22,428 nt of DNA from ZCTH02-B3 sp036563895 (GCA_036563895.1 DATCLN010000006.1:1-22428), one strand, 5' to 3'. Counted from the first letter of the stretch, positions 1 through 7,198 are shown. Notes: generated from the letters alone by a model not told the origin. Made by a program: numbers and translations.

Positions 1-74
1 CGGAGGCATGCCGGAAAGTCCAGTCCCTGATGTGAAATTTTCAAAGAGCAAGCTGGAAATTTTGAAGGTGGCCT

Positions 75-94
75 CCAGTCCCCGAGGAGACTGG
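75..94. other. Short inverted repeat upstream of the epimerase gene
   Basis: CCAGTC (75-80) and GACTGG (89-94) form a perfect 6-bp stem with an 8-nt loop, about 50 bp before the epimerase start. Parts of it recur nearby: CCAGTCCC also starts at 20, and CTGGAAAT occurs at 53 and 91, so the leader holds a degraded duplication. There is no T-run, so it is unlikely to be an intrinsic terminator. It could be an operator or leader structure. No convincing promoter was found in 1-146, and the operon may start outside the window. Confidence 0.3.
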
Positions 95-146
95 AAATCG
101 GCCAGGCAACTGCCTTCAAAAACTACTATACGAGGGAGGGACGGAA

Positions 147-995
147 ATGAAGCTTGGCGTGCACGCCTACGCCTGGTGTTCGGAGTGGAGCAACGAGACG
201 CTGCACCTGATCGACCGGGTGAAACGGCTCGGGCTCGATTTCATCGAACTGCCGCTCATGCGGCTGGACGCCTTCGATTCCCGCGCGGTCCGGCGCAGGC
301 TTCAGGACGCGGATCTGGACGCCGTCACGTCCACCGTGCTGCTGCCGGGCATGGATCTGACCTCCGAAGATCCGGACGAGCGCCGGCGGGCGGTGGAGTA
401 CCTCAAGGCCTGCGTCGACGCCACCGGCGAGATCGGCGCCCGGCAGCTGAGCGGCGTGATCTATTCGCAGCACGTGAAACCGGCCGTCCGCCGGCCCACG
501 GAGGCCGAGTGGCAAATGGCGGCGGAAGGCCTGCGGGAGGTGGCGGAATACGCCGCGGAACGGGGCGTGGCCATCGCCGTCGAGCCGGTGAACCGGTACG
601 AAACGTACCTGGTCAACACCGCCGAACAGGCGATGCGCCTGATCGCCATGATCGGCATGGACAACGTCGGGGTGCACCTGGACACCTATCACATGAACAT
701 CGAGGAAAAAAGCTTTCCGGGGGCAGTGGAGAGGGCAGGAGAGAAACTGATGCACATCCATCTGTGCGAAAACGACCGGGGCATTCCCGGCACCGGACTC
801 GTGGACTGGGACGGCCTGTTCCGGGCGCTCGGCGGTCTGAATTACCAGGGATACGCGGCGCTCGAGTCGTTCGTGGACGTCACGGACAACATGAACACCT
901 GGGTATGGCGGCAGCTCGCTCCCGACGGGGACACGCTGATCCGGGAAGGCGCCGCGTTCATCCGGTCGATGCAGGAAAAATACGGGTTGGCCTGA
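147..995 (+). CDS. Ketose 3-epimerase-like sugar isomerase (TIM barrel, 282 aa)
   Basis: Member of the xylose-isomerase-like TIM-barrel superfamily, closest in pattern to D-tagatose/D-psicose (allulose) 3-epimerases. These are metal-dependent cytoplasmic enzymes that invert C3 of ketoses. The four expected metal ligands are E146 (VEPVNRYET), D179 (HLDTYHMN), H205 (HIHLCEN) and E240 (ALESF). Their spacings of 33, 26 and 35 residues equal those I recall for Pseudomonas cichorii D-tagatose 3-epimerase (E152, D185, H211, E246). The substrate-contact residues E158, H188 and R217 also map with the same offset, to E152, H182 and R211. The start is an ATG preceded by GAGGGAGGG at 132-140. It is first in an operon with a complete sugar ABC importer, so it probably acts on the imported sugar or its ketose form. 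The family call is firm; the substrate is not known. Confidence 0.88.
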   Translation: MKLGVHAYAWCSEWSNETLHLIDRVKRLGLDFIELPLMRLDAFDSRAVRRRLQDADLDAVTSTVLLPGMDLTSEDPDERRRAVEYLKACVDATGEIGARQLSGVIYSQHVKPAVRRPTEAEWQMAAEGLREVAEYAAERGVAIAVEPVNRYETYLVNTAEQAMRLIAMIGMDNVGVHLDTYHMNIEEKSFPGAVERAGEKLMHIHLCENDRGIPGTGLVDWDGLFRALGGLNYQGYAALESFVDVTDNMNTWVWRQLAPDGDTLIREGAAFIRSMQEKYGLA

Positions 996-1024
996 CGGTC
1001 CGGATGGAAAAAGGGGGAAAGCGA

Positions 1025-2563
1025 ATGGACGCCGTCCCGTTTGTGCGAATGCAAAACATCAGCAAGACGTATCCCGGCGTCAAGGCGCTGGACGGGGTGT
1101 CCCTCGAGGTCCGGAGAGGCGAAATCCACGCCCTGGTGGGGGAAAACGGAGCGGGCAAATCGACGCTGATCAAGATTCTGGCCGGCGTGCTGAAGCCCGA
1201 TCCCGGCGGGAGGTTCGAGATCGAAGGCGAGCCGGTGGAACTGCGCAACGCTTTGGACGCCAACCGGCGGGGAATCTCCGTCAACTACCAGGACATCAGC
1301 CTGTTTCCCAACCTGACGGTGGCGGAAAACATCACCCTCGGCCAGGACGCCGCGGGGTGGTTCGGCCGGGTGAAATGGAAAGACGTCCGCCGCCGCGCGC
1401 AGCGGGCTCTCGAACGCCTTGGCGTCGAGCTGGATCTCCAGACGCCGCTGGAAGAGCTCAGCATCGCCAAGCAGCAGCTGGTGTCCATCGCCAGGGCGCT
1501 GTCCTTCGACGCGAAGCTGATCGTGCTGGACGAGCCCACGTCCACCCTGTCCGCCGGCGAAATCCGGCATCTGTTCCAGGTGATCCGGGAACTCAGGGCG
1601 TCCGGCGTCTCCATCCTGTTCGTCAGCCACAAGCTGGACGAACTGTTCGCCATCGCGGAACGGTTCACCGTGCTCCGGGACGGAAAATTCGTCGGCTGCT
1701 ACGACAGGGAAGAACTCGACGAAGCCAGGCTCATCTCCCTCATGGTCGGCCGGGAAGTGCGGTATCACCGGCAGAACCGGCCTGGCTACGACCTGGGCGA
1801 TGCGGTGCTGGAAGTGAAGGGCCTGTCCAAGCAGGGGCATTTCAAGGATATCCGCTTCTCCGTGCGCGCCGGCGAAATCGTCGGCCTCACCGGTCTGGTG
1901 GGCGCGGGGCGCACGGAACTGGCGCACGCGCTGTTCGGCCTCACGCGGCCGGACGCGGGCGAAATCCGGCTGGGCGGGCGGCCCTTGCGCCTGAGATCGC
2001 CGAGGGACGCCGTCCGGCACGGCATCGCCTACGTGCCGGAAAGCCGGCAGCTGCAGGGGCTCGTGCTCAACCAGAGCGTCAAGCACAATCTGTCGCTGGC
2101 GGTGCTGCGCCGGATGATGAACCGGCTCCGGCTGCTCGAGCCGAAACGGGAAGCGGAGCTGGCCAGAAATTCCATCGCAAGGCTCGGCATCCGGCCGGGC
2201 CAGCCGGAAATGCAGGCCGGCCAGCTTTCCGGCGGCAACCAGCAGAAGGTGGTGGTGGCCAAATGGCTGGCCGCGGCGCCGAAGCTCCTGATCGTGGACG
2301 AACCCACCAACGGGGTCGACGTCGGCGCCAAGGCGGAAATCCACCGCCTGCTTCGGGAGCTGGCCGCCTCGGGCATCGCGATTTTGCTCATTTCGTCCGA
2401 GCTTCCCGAGGTGCTGGCCGTCAGCCACCGCATCCTGGTCATGCGCCGGGGCCGGCTGGTGGGCGAGTTTGACGGAGAAGAGGCCACGCAGGAAATGATC
2501 ATGGAAAAAGCGCTGATGGGCGAACCCCTCGATGACGCCCCGAAAGGAGCGAATGCGGGGTGA
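1025..2563 (+). CDS. Sugar ABC transporter ATP-binding protein, two fused nucleotide-binding domains (512 aa)
   Basis: RbsA/MglA/RhaT-type ATPase that powers import of a monosaccharide through the two permeases encoded next. The first domain has Walker A GENGAGKST (residues 39-47), a family-typical degenerate signature LSIAKQQ, and Walker B LIVLDEPTS. The second domain has the usual degenerate Walker A (GLVGAGRTE), a canonical signature LSGGNQQK, and Walker B LIVDEPTN. About 510 aa is normal for this family. The reading frame stays open far upstream, but the start is set at ATG 1025: it follows a purine-rich AAAAAGGGGGAAAG ribosome binding site, and MDAVPFVRMQNISKTY is the usual N-terminus of the fold. 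The gene begins 29 nt after the epimerase stop, and its TGA overlaps the next gene's GTG. Confidence 0.95.
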   Translation: MDAVPFVRMQNISKTYPGVKALDGVSLEVRRGEIHALVGENGAGKSTLIKILAGVLKPDPGGRFEIEGEPVELRNALDANRRGISVNYQDISLFPNLTVAENITLGQDAAGWFGRVKWKDVRRRAQRALERLGVELDLQTPLEELSIAKQQLVSIARALSFDAKLIVLDEPTSTLSAGEIRHLFQVIRELRASGVSILFVSHKLDELFAIAERFTVLRDGKFVGCYDREELDEARLISLMVGREVRYHRQNRPGYDLGDAVLEVKGLSKQGHFKDIRFSVRAGEIVGLTGLVGAGRTELAHALFGLTRPDAGEIRLGGRPLRLRSPRDAVRHGIAYVPESRQLQGLVLNQSVKHNLSLAVLRRMMNRLRLLEPKREAELARNSIARLGIRPGQPEMQAGQLSGGNQQKVVVAKWLAAAPKLLIVDEPTNGVDVGAKAEIHRLLRELAASGIAILLISSELPEVLAVSHRILVMRRGRLVGEFDGEEATQEMIMEKALMGEPLDDAPKGANAG

Positions 2564-3528
2564 AGGTGCGGCTTGGCAAGGAAAGCGGCATCCTGATCGT
2601 TCTGCTCACGCTTTTTGTCGCCCTGTCGTTCATCAGCCCGGTGTTTCTCGCCGCCGACAACCTGATCGACCTGGTCCGCACCAACGTGGTGCTCGGCATC
2701 CTGGCCGTCGGCATGACCCTCGTCATCATCATCGGCGGCATCGACGTGTCCGTCGGGGCGATGACCGCCGCGGTCACCGTGCTGCTCGGCTATTTCACCG
2801 TCGCCTTCGGGTTCCAGCCATTGGCGGCGCTGCTCGTCTCGATTGCGGGAGGGACGCTCCTCGGCCTGATCAACGGCCTGCTCGTGACGGCCATCCGGGT
2901 GCACGCCATCGTCGTGACGCTGGGCACGCTGTCCATCTACAGCGGCATCACCATGTATGTCACCGGGGGAGCCTGGATCAACAACCTGCCGGTGGAGTTC
3001 ATCGAATTCGGGCGGATCCGGCTGTTCGGCTTCCTCCCGATCCAGATCCTGTTTCTTCTCGCGGTGGTCCTCGCCACCTGGTTCATGCTCCGATATCTGC
3101 GCATCGGCCGGGCGATCTACGCGATGGGCGGCAGCCCCGTCGCCGCCGAGCGATCCGGCATCGACACAGCCAGGGTGCAGCAGTTCGTCTACGCCTACAT
3201 GGGATTTCTGGCCGGCGTGGCGGCGTTCGTACACACTTCCATTTACCGGCAGGTGGACCCGAACGCGTTCACCGGCTTCGAGCTGCAGGTGATCGCCGCG
3301 GTGGTGCTGGGCGGCGCCAGCATCATGGGCGGCAGGGGCAGCGTCTGGGGAACGCTCCTCGGCGTCGCGCTGCTGGCGCTCATCGGCAACGGCCTCACGC
3401 TGGCGCGCATCTCCAGCTTCTGGCACAAGGTCATCATCGGGCTGTTCATCGTCACCGCCGTCTCCATCGACATGTGGCAGCGCATGCGGCAGGAGCGGCG
3501 GATGGCCAAGATCGACGTCATGGGCTGA
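2560..3528 (+). CDS. Sugar ABC transporter permease, RbsC/RhaP type (322 aa)
   Basis: Inner-membrane permease of the BPD_transp_2 family, which serves ribose, galactose, rhamnose and autoinducer-2 type importers. Hydrophobic helices run through most of the protein, starting at about residues 10-30. The family's GMTLVIIIGGIDVSVG stretch lies near residues 50-65, and the conserved ...VLGGASIMGGRGSVWGT... loop is in the C-terminal third. The start is GTG, overlapping the ATPase stop by 4 nt (GTGA, 2560-2563), with AAAGGAGC just upstream, so the two are probably translationally coupled. The next gene is a second permease of the same family. The pair therefore probably forms a heterodimer, as in rhamnose and AI-2 importers, rather than the homodimer of ribose systems. 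Confidence 0.93.
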   Translation: MKVRLGKESGILIVLLTLFVALSFISPVFLAADNLIDLVRTNVVLGILAVGMTLVIIIGGIDVSVGAMTAAVTVLLGYFTVAFGFQPLAALLVSIAGGTLLGLINGLLVTAIRVHAIVVTLGTLSIYSGITMYVTGGAWINNLPVEFIEFGRIRLFGFLPIQILFLLAVVLATWFMLRYLRIGRAIYAMGGSPVAAERSGIDTARVQQFVYAYMGFLAGVAAFVHTSIYRQVDPNAFTGFELQVIAAVVLGGASIMGGRGSVWGTLLGVALLALIGNGLTLARISSFWHKVIIGLFIVTAVSIDMWQRMRQERRMAKIDVMG

Positions 3529-3546
3529 AGGAAAGGGGGCATCCGG

Positions 3547-4566
3547 ATGAGGCTGTGGCAACCCTTTAGGCTGACGGCGTACGAGACCACGCTGCTCGCC
3601 GTGTTCGCGGGGCTGTTCATCCTGTTTTCCCTGACCGCCCCCAACTTCCTGTCCGCCGCCAATTTCCGCTCCATGATGGTCCAGCTTCCGGAGCTCGGGC
3701 TCATTTCGCTGGGCATGATGGTGGTGGTGCTGACGGCGGGCATCGACCTGTCCATCACGTTCACCGCCGCCCTCTCGGGCATCGCCCTGGCCTGGTGCCT
3801 TTCCCACGGCTGGCCGATTCCGGCGGCGATCCTCGTCGGGCTGCTCACGGCGCTCCTGTGCGGCGCGTTCAATGGCGTGTTCATCGCCGGACTGCGCATT
3901 TCGCCGATCGTGATGACCCTCGGCACGATGATCCTGTACGAGGGCATCGCGCTGCAGTTCACGAAGGGCGGTTCCATATCGGGCTTTCCCGAAATCTACT
4001 CGGTGATCGGCAGCGGCAGGATCGCCGGCATTCCGGTTCCCATGCTGATCTTCGCCGGGGCCGTCTTCCTCACGGCGGTCCTGCTGAACCGCACCGCCTG
4101 GGGCCGGAGCGTGTACATGATCGGCAGCAACCCGACGGCGGCGGAATTTTCGGGCATCCGGGTGCGCTCCGTGCTGATCAGGGTCTACCTGTTCTCGGCG
4201 CTGATGGCGGCCATCGCGGCGGTGATCATGACCTCCCGCTACAATTCGGCGAAGGTGGACTACGGATCGTCCTACCTGCTGAAAAGCGTCGCCACCATCG
4301 TGCTGGGCGGCGTGAGCATCCAGGGAGGCGCGGGCACGGTCAAGGGCGTCGTGCTCGGGGCGGCGATCTTTCAGATCCTGTCCAGCGCCTTGAACCTGTA
4401 CGGCCTGTCCCCGCATCTGGTCGACGTGCTGACGGGGGCCGTGCTGATCTTCGTCCTCGCCGTGGATCTCTTGAACCAAAAATGGAAGCGCAGGCCGAGG
4501 ACCCGTGTACCGCCCGCTTCACTCCCTTCGGAGCCGACAAAGCCGCAGGCGGAGGCTTCGCCTTGA
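3547..4566 (+). CDS. Second sugar ABC transporter permease, RbsC/RhaQ type (339 aa)
   Basis: Paralogous partner of the preceding permease. It has the same BPD_transp_2 layout, with LGMMVVVLTAGIDLSI near residues 57-72 and VLGGVSIQGGAGTVKG in the C-terminal third. It starts at ATG 3547 after an AAGGAAAGGGGG ribosome binding site, 18 nt downstream of the previous stop. The last 25 or so residues after the final helix are hydrophilic, rich in K, R and P, and probably cytoplasmic. Two different permeases with one double ATPase match rhamnose/AI-2-class transporters. Substrate identity cannot be read from the permeases. Confidence 0.93.
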   Translation: MRLWQPFRLTAYETTLLAVFAGLFILFSLTAPNFLSAANFRSMMVQLPELGLISLGMMVVVLTAGIDLSITFTAALSGIALAWCLSHGWPIPAAILVGLLTALLCGAFNGVFIAGLRISPIVMTLGTMILYEGIALQFTKGGSISGFPEIYSVIGSGRIAGIPVPMLIFAGAVFLTAVLLNRTAWGRSVYMIGSNPTAAEFSGIRVRSVLIRVYLFSALMAAIAAVIMTSRYNSAKVDYGSSYLLKSVATIVLGGVSIQGGAGTVKGVVLGAAIFQILSSALNLYGLSPHLVDVLTGAVLIFVLAVDLLNQKWKRRPRTRVPPASLPSEPTKPQAEASP

Positions 4567-4616
4567 GGCGGCCGGCCGGGCGCATGCCCGAAGCCCGCTC
4601 GTTCGCCCATCCGAAT

Positions 4617-4658
4617 CGTGCCGACTCGCAGGTTGCGTTGACTCGGCACGCCGTGCCG
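4617..4658 (+). other. Alternative stem-loops between permease and binding-protein genes
   Basis: The 141-nt gap between the second permease and the binding-protein gene carries CGTGCCG at 4617-4623, CGGCACG at 4644-4650 and CGTGCCG at 4652-4658. The middle copy can pair with the first (8-bp stem, 18-nt loop) or with the third (near-contiguous palindrome), and the two folds exclude each other. No T-run follows, so it is not a classical terminator. It may be an mRNA processing or stability element that lets the binding protein be made in excess; that role is inference. Confidence 0.4.
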
Positions 4659-4707
4659 GTTGACGATAGGGCGCAAAGCCCAAAAAAAGAGAAAAGGAGG
4701 CAGAAAC

Positions 4708-5781
4708 ATGAAGAAACGTTGGTTTTCGACGCTGGCGCTGGCTCTCGCGGTTTCCCTCGTGATCACCGCTTGCGGAGGGGGGTCTGGAGGCGGTGGCGGC
4801 TCGCAGGGTCAGTCGGGAAGCAGCCCGTCGCCCAGCGCCCCGGCTTCCGGCGGGGGCTCATCAGGCGGCGGCTCGTACCAGATCGCCATCATTCCGAAAC
4901 TGGTGGGCATTCCGTACTTCAACGCGTCGGAAGTGGGAGCAAAGCAGGCCGGACAGGACCTGGGCGTGGAAGTGATCTACACGGGTCCGACAGAAGCGGA
5001 CGCCGCCCAGCAGGTCAACGTCATCGAGGACCTGATCAGCAGAGGGGTGGACGCCATCGCGGTGGCTCCCAACGACCCCGCCGCGCTGACGCCGGTGCTT
5101 CGCAAGGCGAGGGACGCCGGCATCCTGGTGCTTGACTGGGACACGCCCGCCGAAGCGGACGTCGTGGAACTGTCCGTCCATCAGATCGACGACAAGGTGT
5201 TCGCCGAGCATCTGGTGGATGAACTGGTCAAGGGCATGGGCGACAGCGGCGAGTACGCGATCCTGACCGGCGGCCTGTCGGCCAGCAACCTGAACACCTG
5301 GATCGATCTCGGCCAGGAATACATCAAATCCAAATATCCGAACCTCAAGCTGGTCACCGACCGCATCCCGACCGACGAAAAGCAGCAGCTCGCCTATCAG
5401 AAGACGCTGGACCTGCTCCGGGCGTACCCGAACCTGAAAGGCATCCTGGCCTACAGCACCCCGGCTCCCCTCGGGGCCGCGCAGGCGGTGCAGGAACGCG
5501 GGCTGCAGGACGCCATCACGGTGGTTGGAACCGCCCTGCCGACGGACTCGGGCCCGTTCCTGGAAGACGGCTCGCTGGACGTGGCGGTGCTGTGGGATCC
5601 CGCCCAGCTGGGCTATCTGACCATCTATCTGGCCAAGCATCTCCTGGACGGCAACAAGGTCGAAAACGGCATGGAAGTACCGAACGTGGGCAAGATCGAA
5701 GTCAAGCCGGACGGCAAGACGGTGATCATGGGCCCGCCCACCGACTTCACGAAGGATAACTACAAAAATTACAACTTCTGA
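4708..5781 (+). CDS. Sugar-binding lipoprotein of ABC importer, RhaS/LsrB-like (357 aa)
   Basis: Extracellular ligand-binding component of the upstream importer. The N-terminus is a lipoprotein signal: KKR, a hydrophobic segment, then lipobox ITAC with lipidated Cys22. A Gly/Ser/Pro-rich linker runs to about residue 53. The mature part is a periplasmic-binding-protein type 1 fold of the Peripla_BP_4 class. Segments such as VGIPYFNASEVGAKQAG, YTGPTEADAAQQV and GVDAIAVAPNDPAAL resemble rhamnose (RhaS) and autoinducer-2 (LsrB) binding proteins more than ribose-binding RbsB. The open frame extends upstream, but ATG 4708 is the start: AAAAGGAGG lies 7 nt before it and the signal peptide begins there. 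It is last in the operon and is followed by a strong terminator. The ligand could be a deoxyhexose or rare ketose. Confidence 0.92.
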   Translation: MKKRWFSTLALALAVSLVITACGGGSGGGGGSQGQSGSSPSPSAPASGGGSSGGGSYQIAIIPKLVGIPYFNASEVGAKQAGQDLGVEVIYTGPTEADAAQQVNVIEDLISRGVDAIAVAPNDPAALTPVLRKARDAGILVLDWDTPAEADVVELSVHQIDDKVFAEHLVDELVKGMGDSGEYAILTGGLSASNLNTWIDLGQEYIKSKYPNLKLVTDRIPTDEKQQLAYQKTLDLLRAYPNLKGILAYSTPAPLGAAQAVQERGLQDAITVVGTALPTDSGPFLEDGSLDVAVLWDPAQLGYLTIYLAKHLLDGNKVENGMEVPNVGKIEVKPDGKTVIMGPPTDFTKDNYKNYNF

Positions 5782-5798
5782 GCAACCCCGCCGATTTC

Positions 5799-5831
5799 GC
5801 CCCGGACGGAAGCGTCCTGTCCGGGGCTTTT
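5799..5831 (+). terminator. Intrinsic terminator of the epimerase/ABC operon
   Basis: GCCCCGGAC (5799-5807) and GTCCGGGGC (5819-5827) form a perfect 9-bp GC-rich stem with an 11-nt loop, followed by TTTT. It lies 18 nt after the binding-protein stop. It also looks like the first member of the tandem array that follows. Confidence 0.75.
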
Positions 5832-6040
5832 ACCGGCCCGCTCCGGATGGGACATCCCGTGCGGGGTTTTCACCGGCCGCTCCGGATGGCACATCCCGTA
5901 CGGGGTTTTCACCGGCTCGCTCCGGATGGCGCATCCCGTGCGGGGTTTTCGCCGGCTCGCTCCGGATGGCGCATCCCGTCCGGGGTTTTCGCCGGTCCGC
6001 TCCGGGCGGGACACCCTGTCCGGGGTTTTTGTTTTGTCCG
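5800..6040. repeat. Tandem array of 39-41 bp terminator-like units (one canonical terminator plus five copies)
   Basis: Five units begin with CTCCGG at 5841, 5880, 5920, 5960 and 6000 (periods 39, 40, 40, 40). The operon terminator just before them aligns as a sixth, founding copy. In units 1-4 each repeat holds GGATG-N3-CATCC and then CCC-GTNC-GGGGTTTT. Among these four copies the differences fall almost only in the two predicted loops and in the linker after TTTT. The fifth full copy has diverged but keeps a stem (GGACA...TGTCC) and a longer T-run. There are no unique spacers, so it is a tandem duplication and not a CRISPR. The frames that cross it are repeat-encoded shadows, not genes. Confidence 0.85.
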
Positions 6041-6056
6041 GCGGCGGCGTCCGGGC

Positions 6057-6245
6057 AATAACGACAAAAGTGCATTTATTTTTTCTTGAAAACGGCTTTG
6101 CTTTCGAAATAAGTGCATTTTGTGCATTTAAATTGGAAAAATCTGTGCGATTTCCGGGGACGAGCCCGAAAATAAATGCACAAATGTCGTTATTTCGCCC
6201 AAACACCCGTGAAAACGGAAAAATAAATGCACTTTTGTCTTTATT
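6057..6245. repeat. Regular array of four AT-rich 24-bp motifs at 51-52 bp pitch, arranged as two inverted pairs
   Basis: The core GTGCATTTA occurs on the plus strand at 6070 and 6122, and as its complement TAAATGCAC at 6173 and 6224. The spacings are 52, 51 and 51 bp whatever the orientation. Full motifs (AATAA...GTGCATTTATT) span about 6057-6080, 6108-6134, 6171-6194 and 6222-6245. The outermost two form a perfect 21-bp inverted repeat (6063-6083 against 6219-6239). The spacers of about 27-36 bp are not repeats of each other, apart from TGAAAACGG seen in two of them. No gene is present. The motif is AT-rich in a GC-rich setting. A related array with the same pitch lies at 21187-21363. Confidence 0.85.
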
Positions 6246-6280
6246 CAATCATTCTGACGCGCGGATTACATGGAGCGGGA

Positions 6281-6309
6281 TTGATGCTTTTGGCATTTGA
6301 TGGTATCCT
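6281..6309 (+). promoter_or_regulatory. Candidate sigma-A promoter for the small membrane protein gene
   Basis: TTGATG (6281-6286) and TATCCT (6304-6309) are 17 bp apart, and TGG directly before the -10 gives an extended -10. If real, the 20-bp hairpin repeats at 6361-6517 would lie in the 5' untranslated leader of the gene at 6605. It is based on consensus match only. Confidence 0.3.
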
Positions 6310-6360
6310 TTGCTCCGGTAAATGGTTTCGTGCGCTGGGTTGTAGGCGTGAACGGAGCCG

Positions 6361-6517
6361 GCGGCAACCGGGCACGGTTGGCGGCAACCGGGCACGGTTG
6401 GCGGCGACCGGGCACCGTTGGCGGCGACCCGGCACGGTTGGCAGCGACCGGCCGTTCGGCAGTGACCGGGCGTTTGGCGGCGGCCAGGTGTTTGGCGGTG
6501 ACCTGTCCGGGCGTTTG
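6361..6517. repeat. 20-bp hairpin minisatellite decaying into 18-bp units
   Basis: Four 20-bp units start at 6361, 6381, 6401 and 6421. The first two are identical and each can fold as CAACCG-GGCA-CGGTTG, a perfect 6-bp stem with a tetraloop; units 3 and 4 have one or two changes. Shortened copies follow: 18 bp at 6441, 6459 and 6477, and 23 bp at 6495. Unit lengths of 20 and 18 shift the frame, so the open frames crossing the region are unlikely to be coding. Confidence 0.85.
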
Positions 6518-6604
6518 GCGGCGGCCGGTCTCCCGACGGGACGCGCCGGATGCGGCCGGACCGCCGCCGATGGAGCGCGAAGGCAAGGCGGGGTGATCTT
6601 CCGG

Positions 6605-7186
6605 ATGGAAGCACAAAGGAAGATTTCTTTCAAAAAAACAGCCGTCACGCTGTTGATCGCGGCGGTGGCCGTCGCGGCGGCGTATGTCCTGTGGCAGTAT
6701 GCGATTCCCCATCGTTATTCGGCCGTCCATCAAGGCCTGATGATTCGCCTGGGCGCCGAAAACGCGGATGAAGTGAGGCCGGTGACCATCCGCTTCGACG
6801 GAAAAATCCGGCGGAGTTTGTTCGGCGCGCACACCTTCGAAGGCCTTTTCGAAGTCGAAAACGACCCGATTCCCGTTCCCGAAGATGCCCGGGAGACGGA
6901 GATCCGGTTTGGCAAGCTGAACTTTCCCTTCTGGCCGATCCATTACGACTTCTTGGAGAATGGGCCGTTATCCGCGACCCCCCGTTTGTATTCCTACGGC
7001 GGCCTGTTTGCCGGGCGCGATCTGAGCGAATTTGTCATCATGAGATACGAAAACGTGGAAAACGGGATGGCCTGGAAAGCGGAATCGGGGCGGCTCATCG
7101 TCGTGCCGGCCGAAACCCGGGAAGAGGCGCTGGAACGGGCCCGCCGTCTGATGGCCGACTATCTGCGGGGTTACCCGCTAAGCTGA
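6605..7186 (+). CDS. Small single-pass membrane-anchored protein, function unknown (193 aa)
   Basis: I do not recognise the family. A basic N-terminus (QRKISFKK) and one hydrophobic helix at about residues 12-33 suggest an anchor or uncleaved signal. The other 160 or so residues are soluble, mixed alpha/beta in character, and probably outside the membrane. The segment ETREEALERARRLMADYLRGYPLS at the end looks helical. The open frame extends back through the 20-bp repeats, but those are not credible coding sequence. ATG 6605 follows AAGGCGGGG by about 11 nt, and an in-frame GTG at 6593 is an alternative. It converges on the minus-strand binding-protein gene with only 12 bp between the stops and has no operon partner. 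Confidence 0.65.
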   Translation: MEAQRKISFKKTAVTLLIAAVAVAAAYVLWQYAIPHRYSAVHQGLMIRLGAENADEVRPVTIRFDGKIRRSLFGAHTFEGLFEVENDPIPVPEDARETEIRFGKLNFPFWPIHYDFLENGPLSATPRLYSYGGLFAGRDLSEFVIMRYENVENGMAWKAESGRLIVVPAETREEALERARRLMADYLRGYPLS

Positions 7187-7198
7187 CAAACCCGCATG

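Noticed and set aside
8..1024. Upstream extension of the ATPase reading frame through the epimerase gene
   Set aside because: It overlaps a clearly conserved epimerase in another frame, and the ATPase fold begins at ATG 1025 with its own ribosome binding site.
2029..4479. Very long minus-strand open frame (816 codons) antisense to the ATPase and permeases
   Set aside because: It mirrors GC-rich codon bias, is dominated by H, R, D and Q runs, has no ribosome binding site, and the plus strand holds well-conserved genes.
4638..4667. Internal promoter (TTGACT) before the binding-protein gene
   Set aside because: No acceptable -10 lies 16-18 bp downstream, and the site overlaps the alternative stems.
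5800..6040. CRISPR array at the 39-41 bp repeats
   Set aside because: Units are tandem with no unique spacers and contain hairpin plus T-run, so duplicated terminators explain them better.
6088..6103. Possible cre site around TGAAAACGG within the first pitched array, and again near 6211
   Set aside because: The right half-site does not match the consensus in either copy, and there is no adjacent promoter.
5769..6300. Repeat-rich short proteins encoded across the repeat regions on either strand
   Set aside because: Their repeated peptides simply reflect the DNA repeats, periods of 40 and 20 bp break the frame, and no ribosome binding sites were seen.
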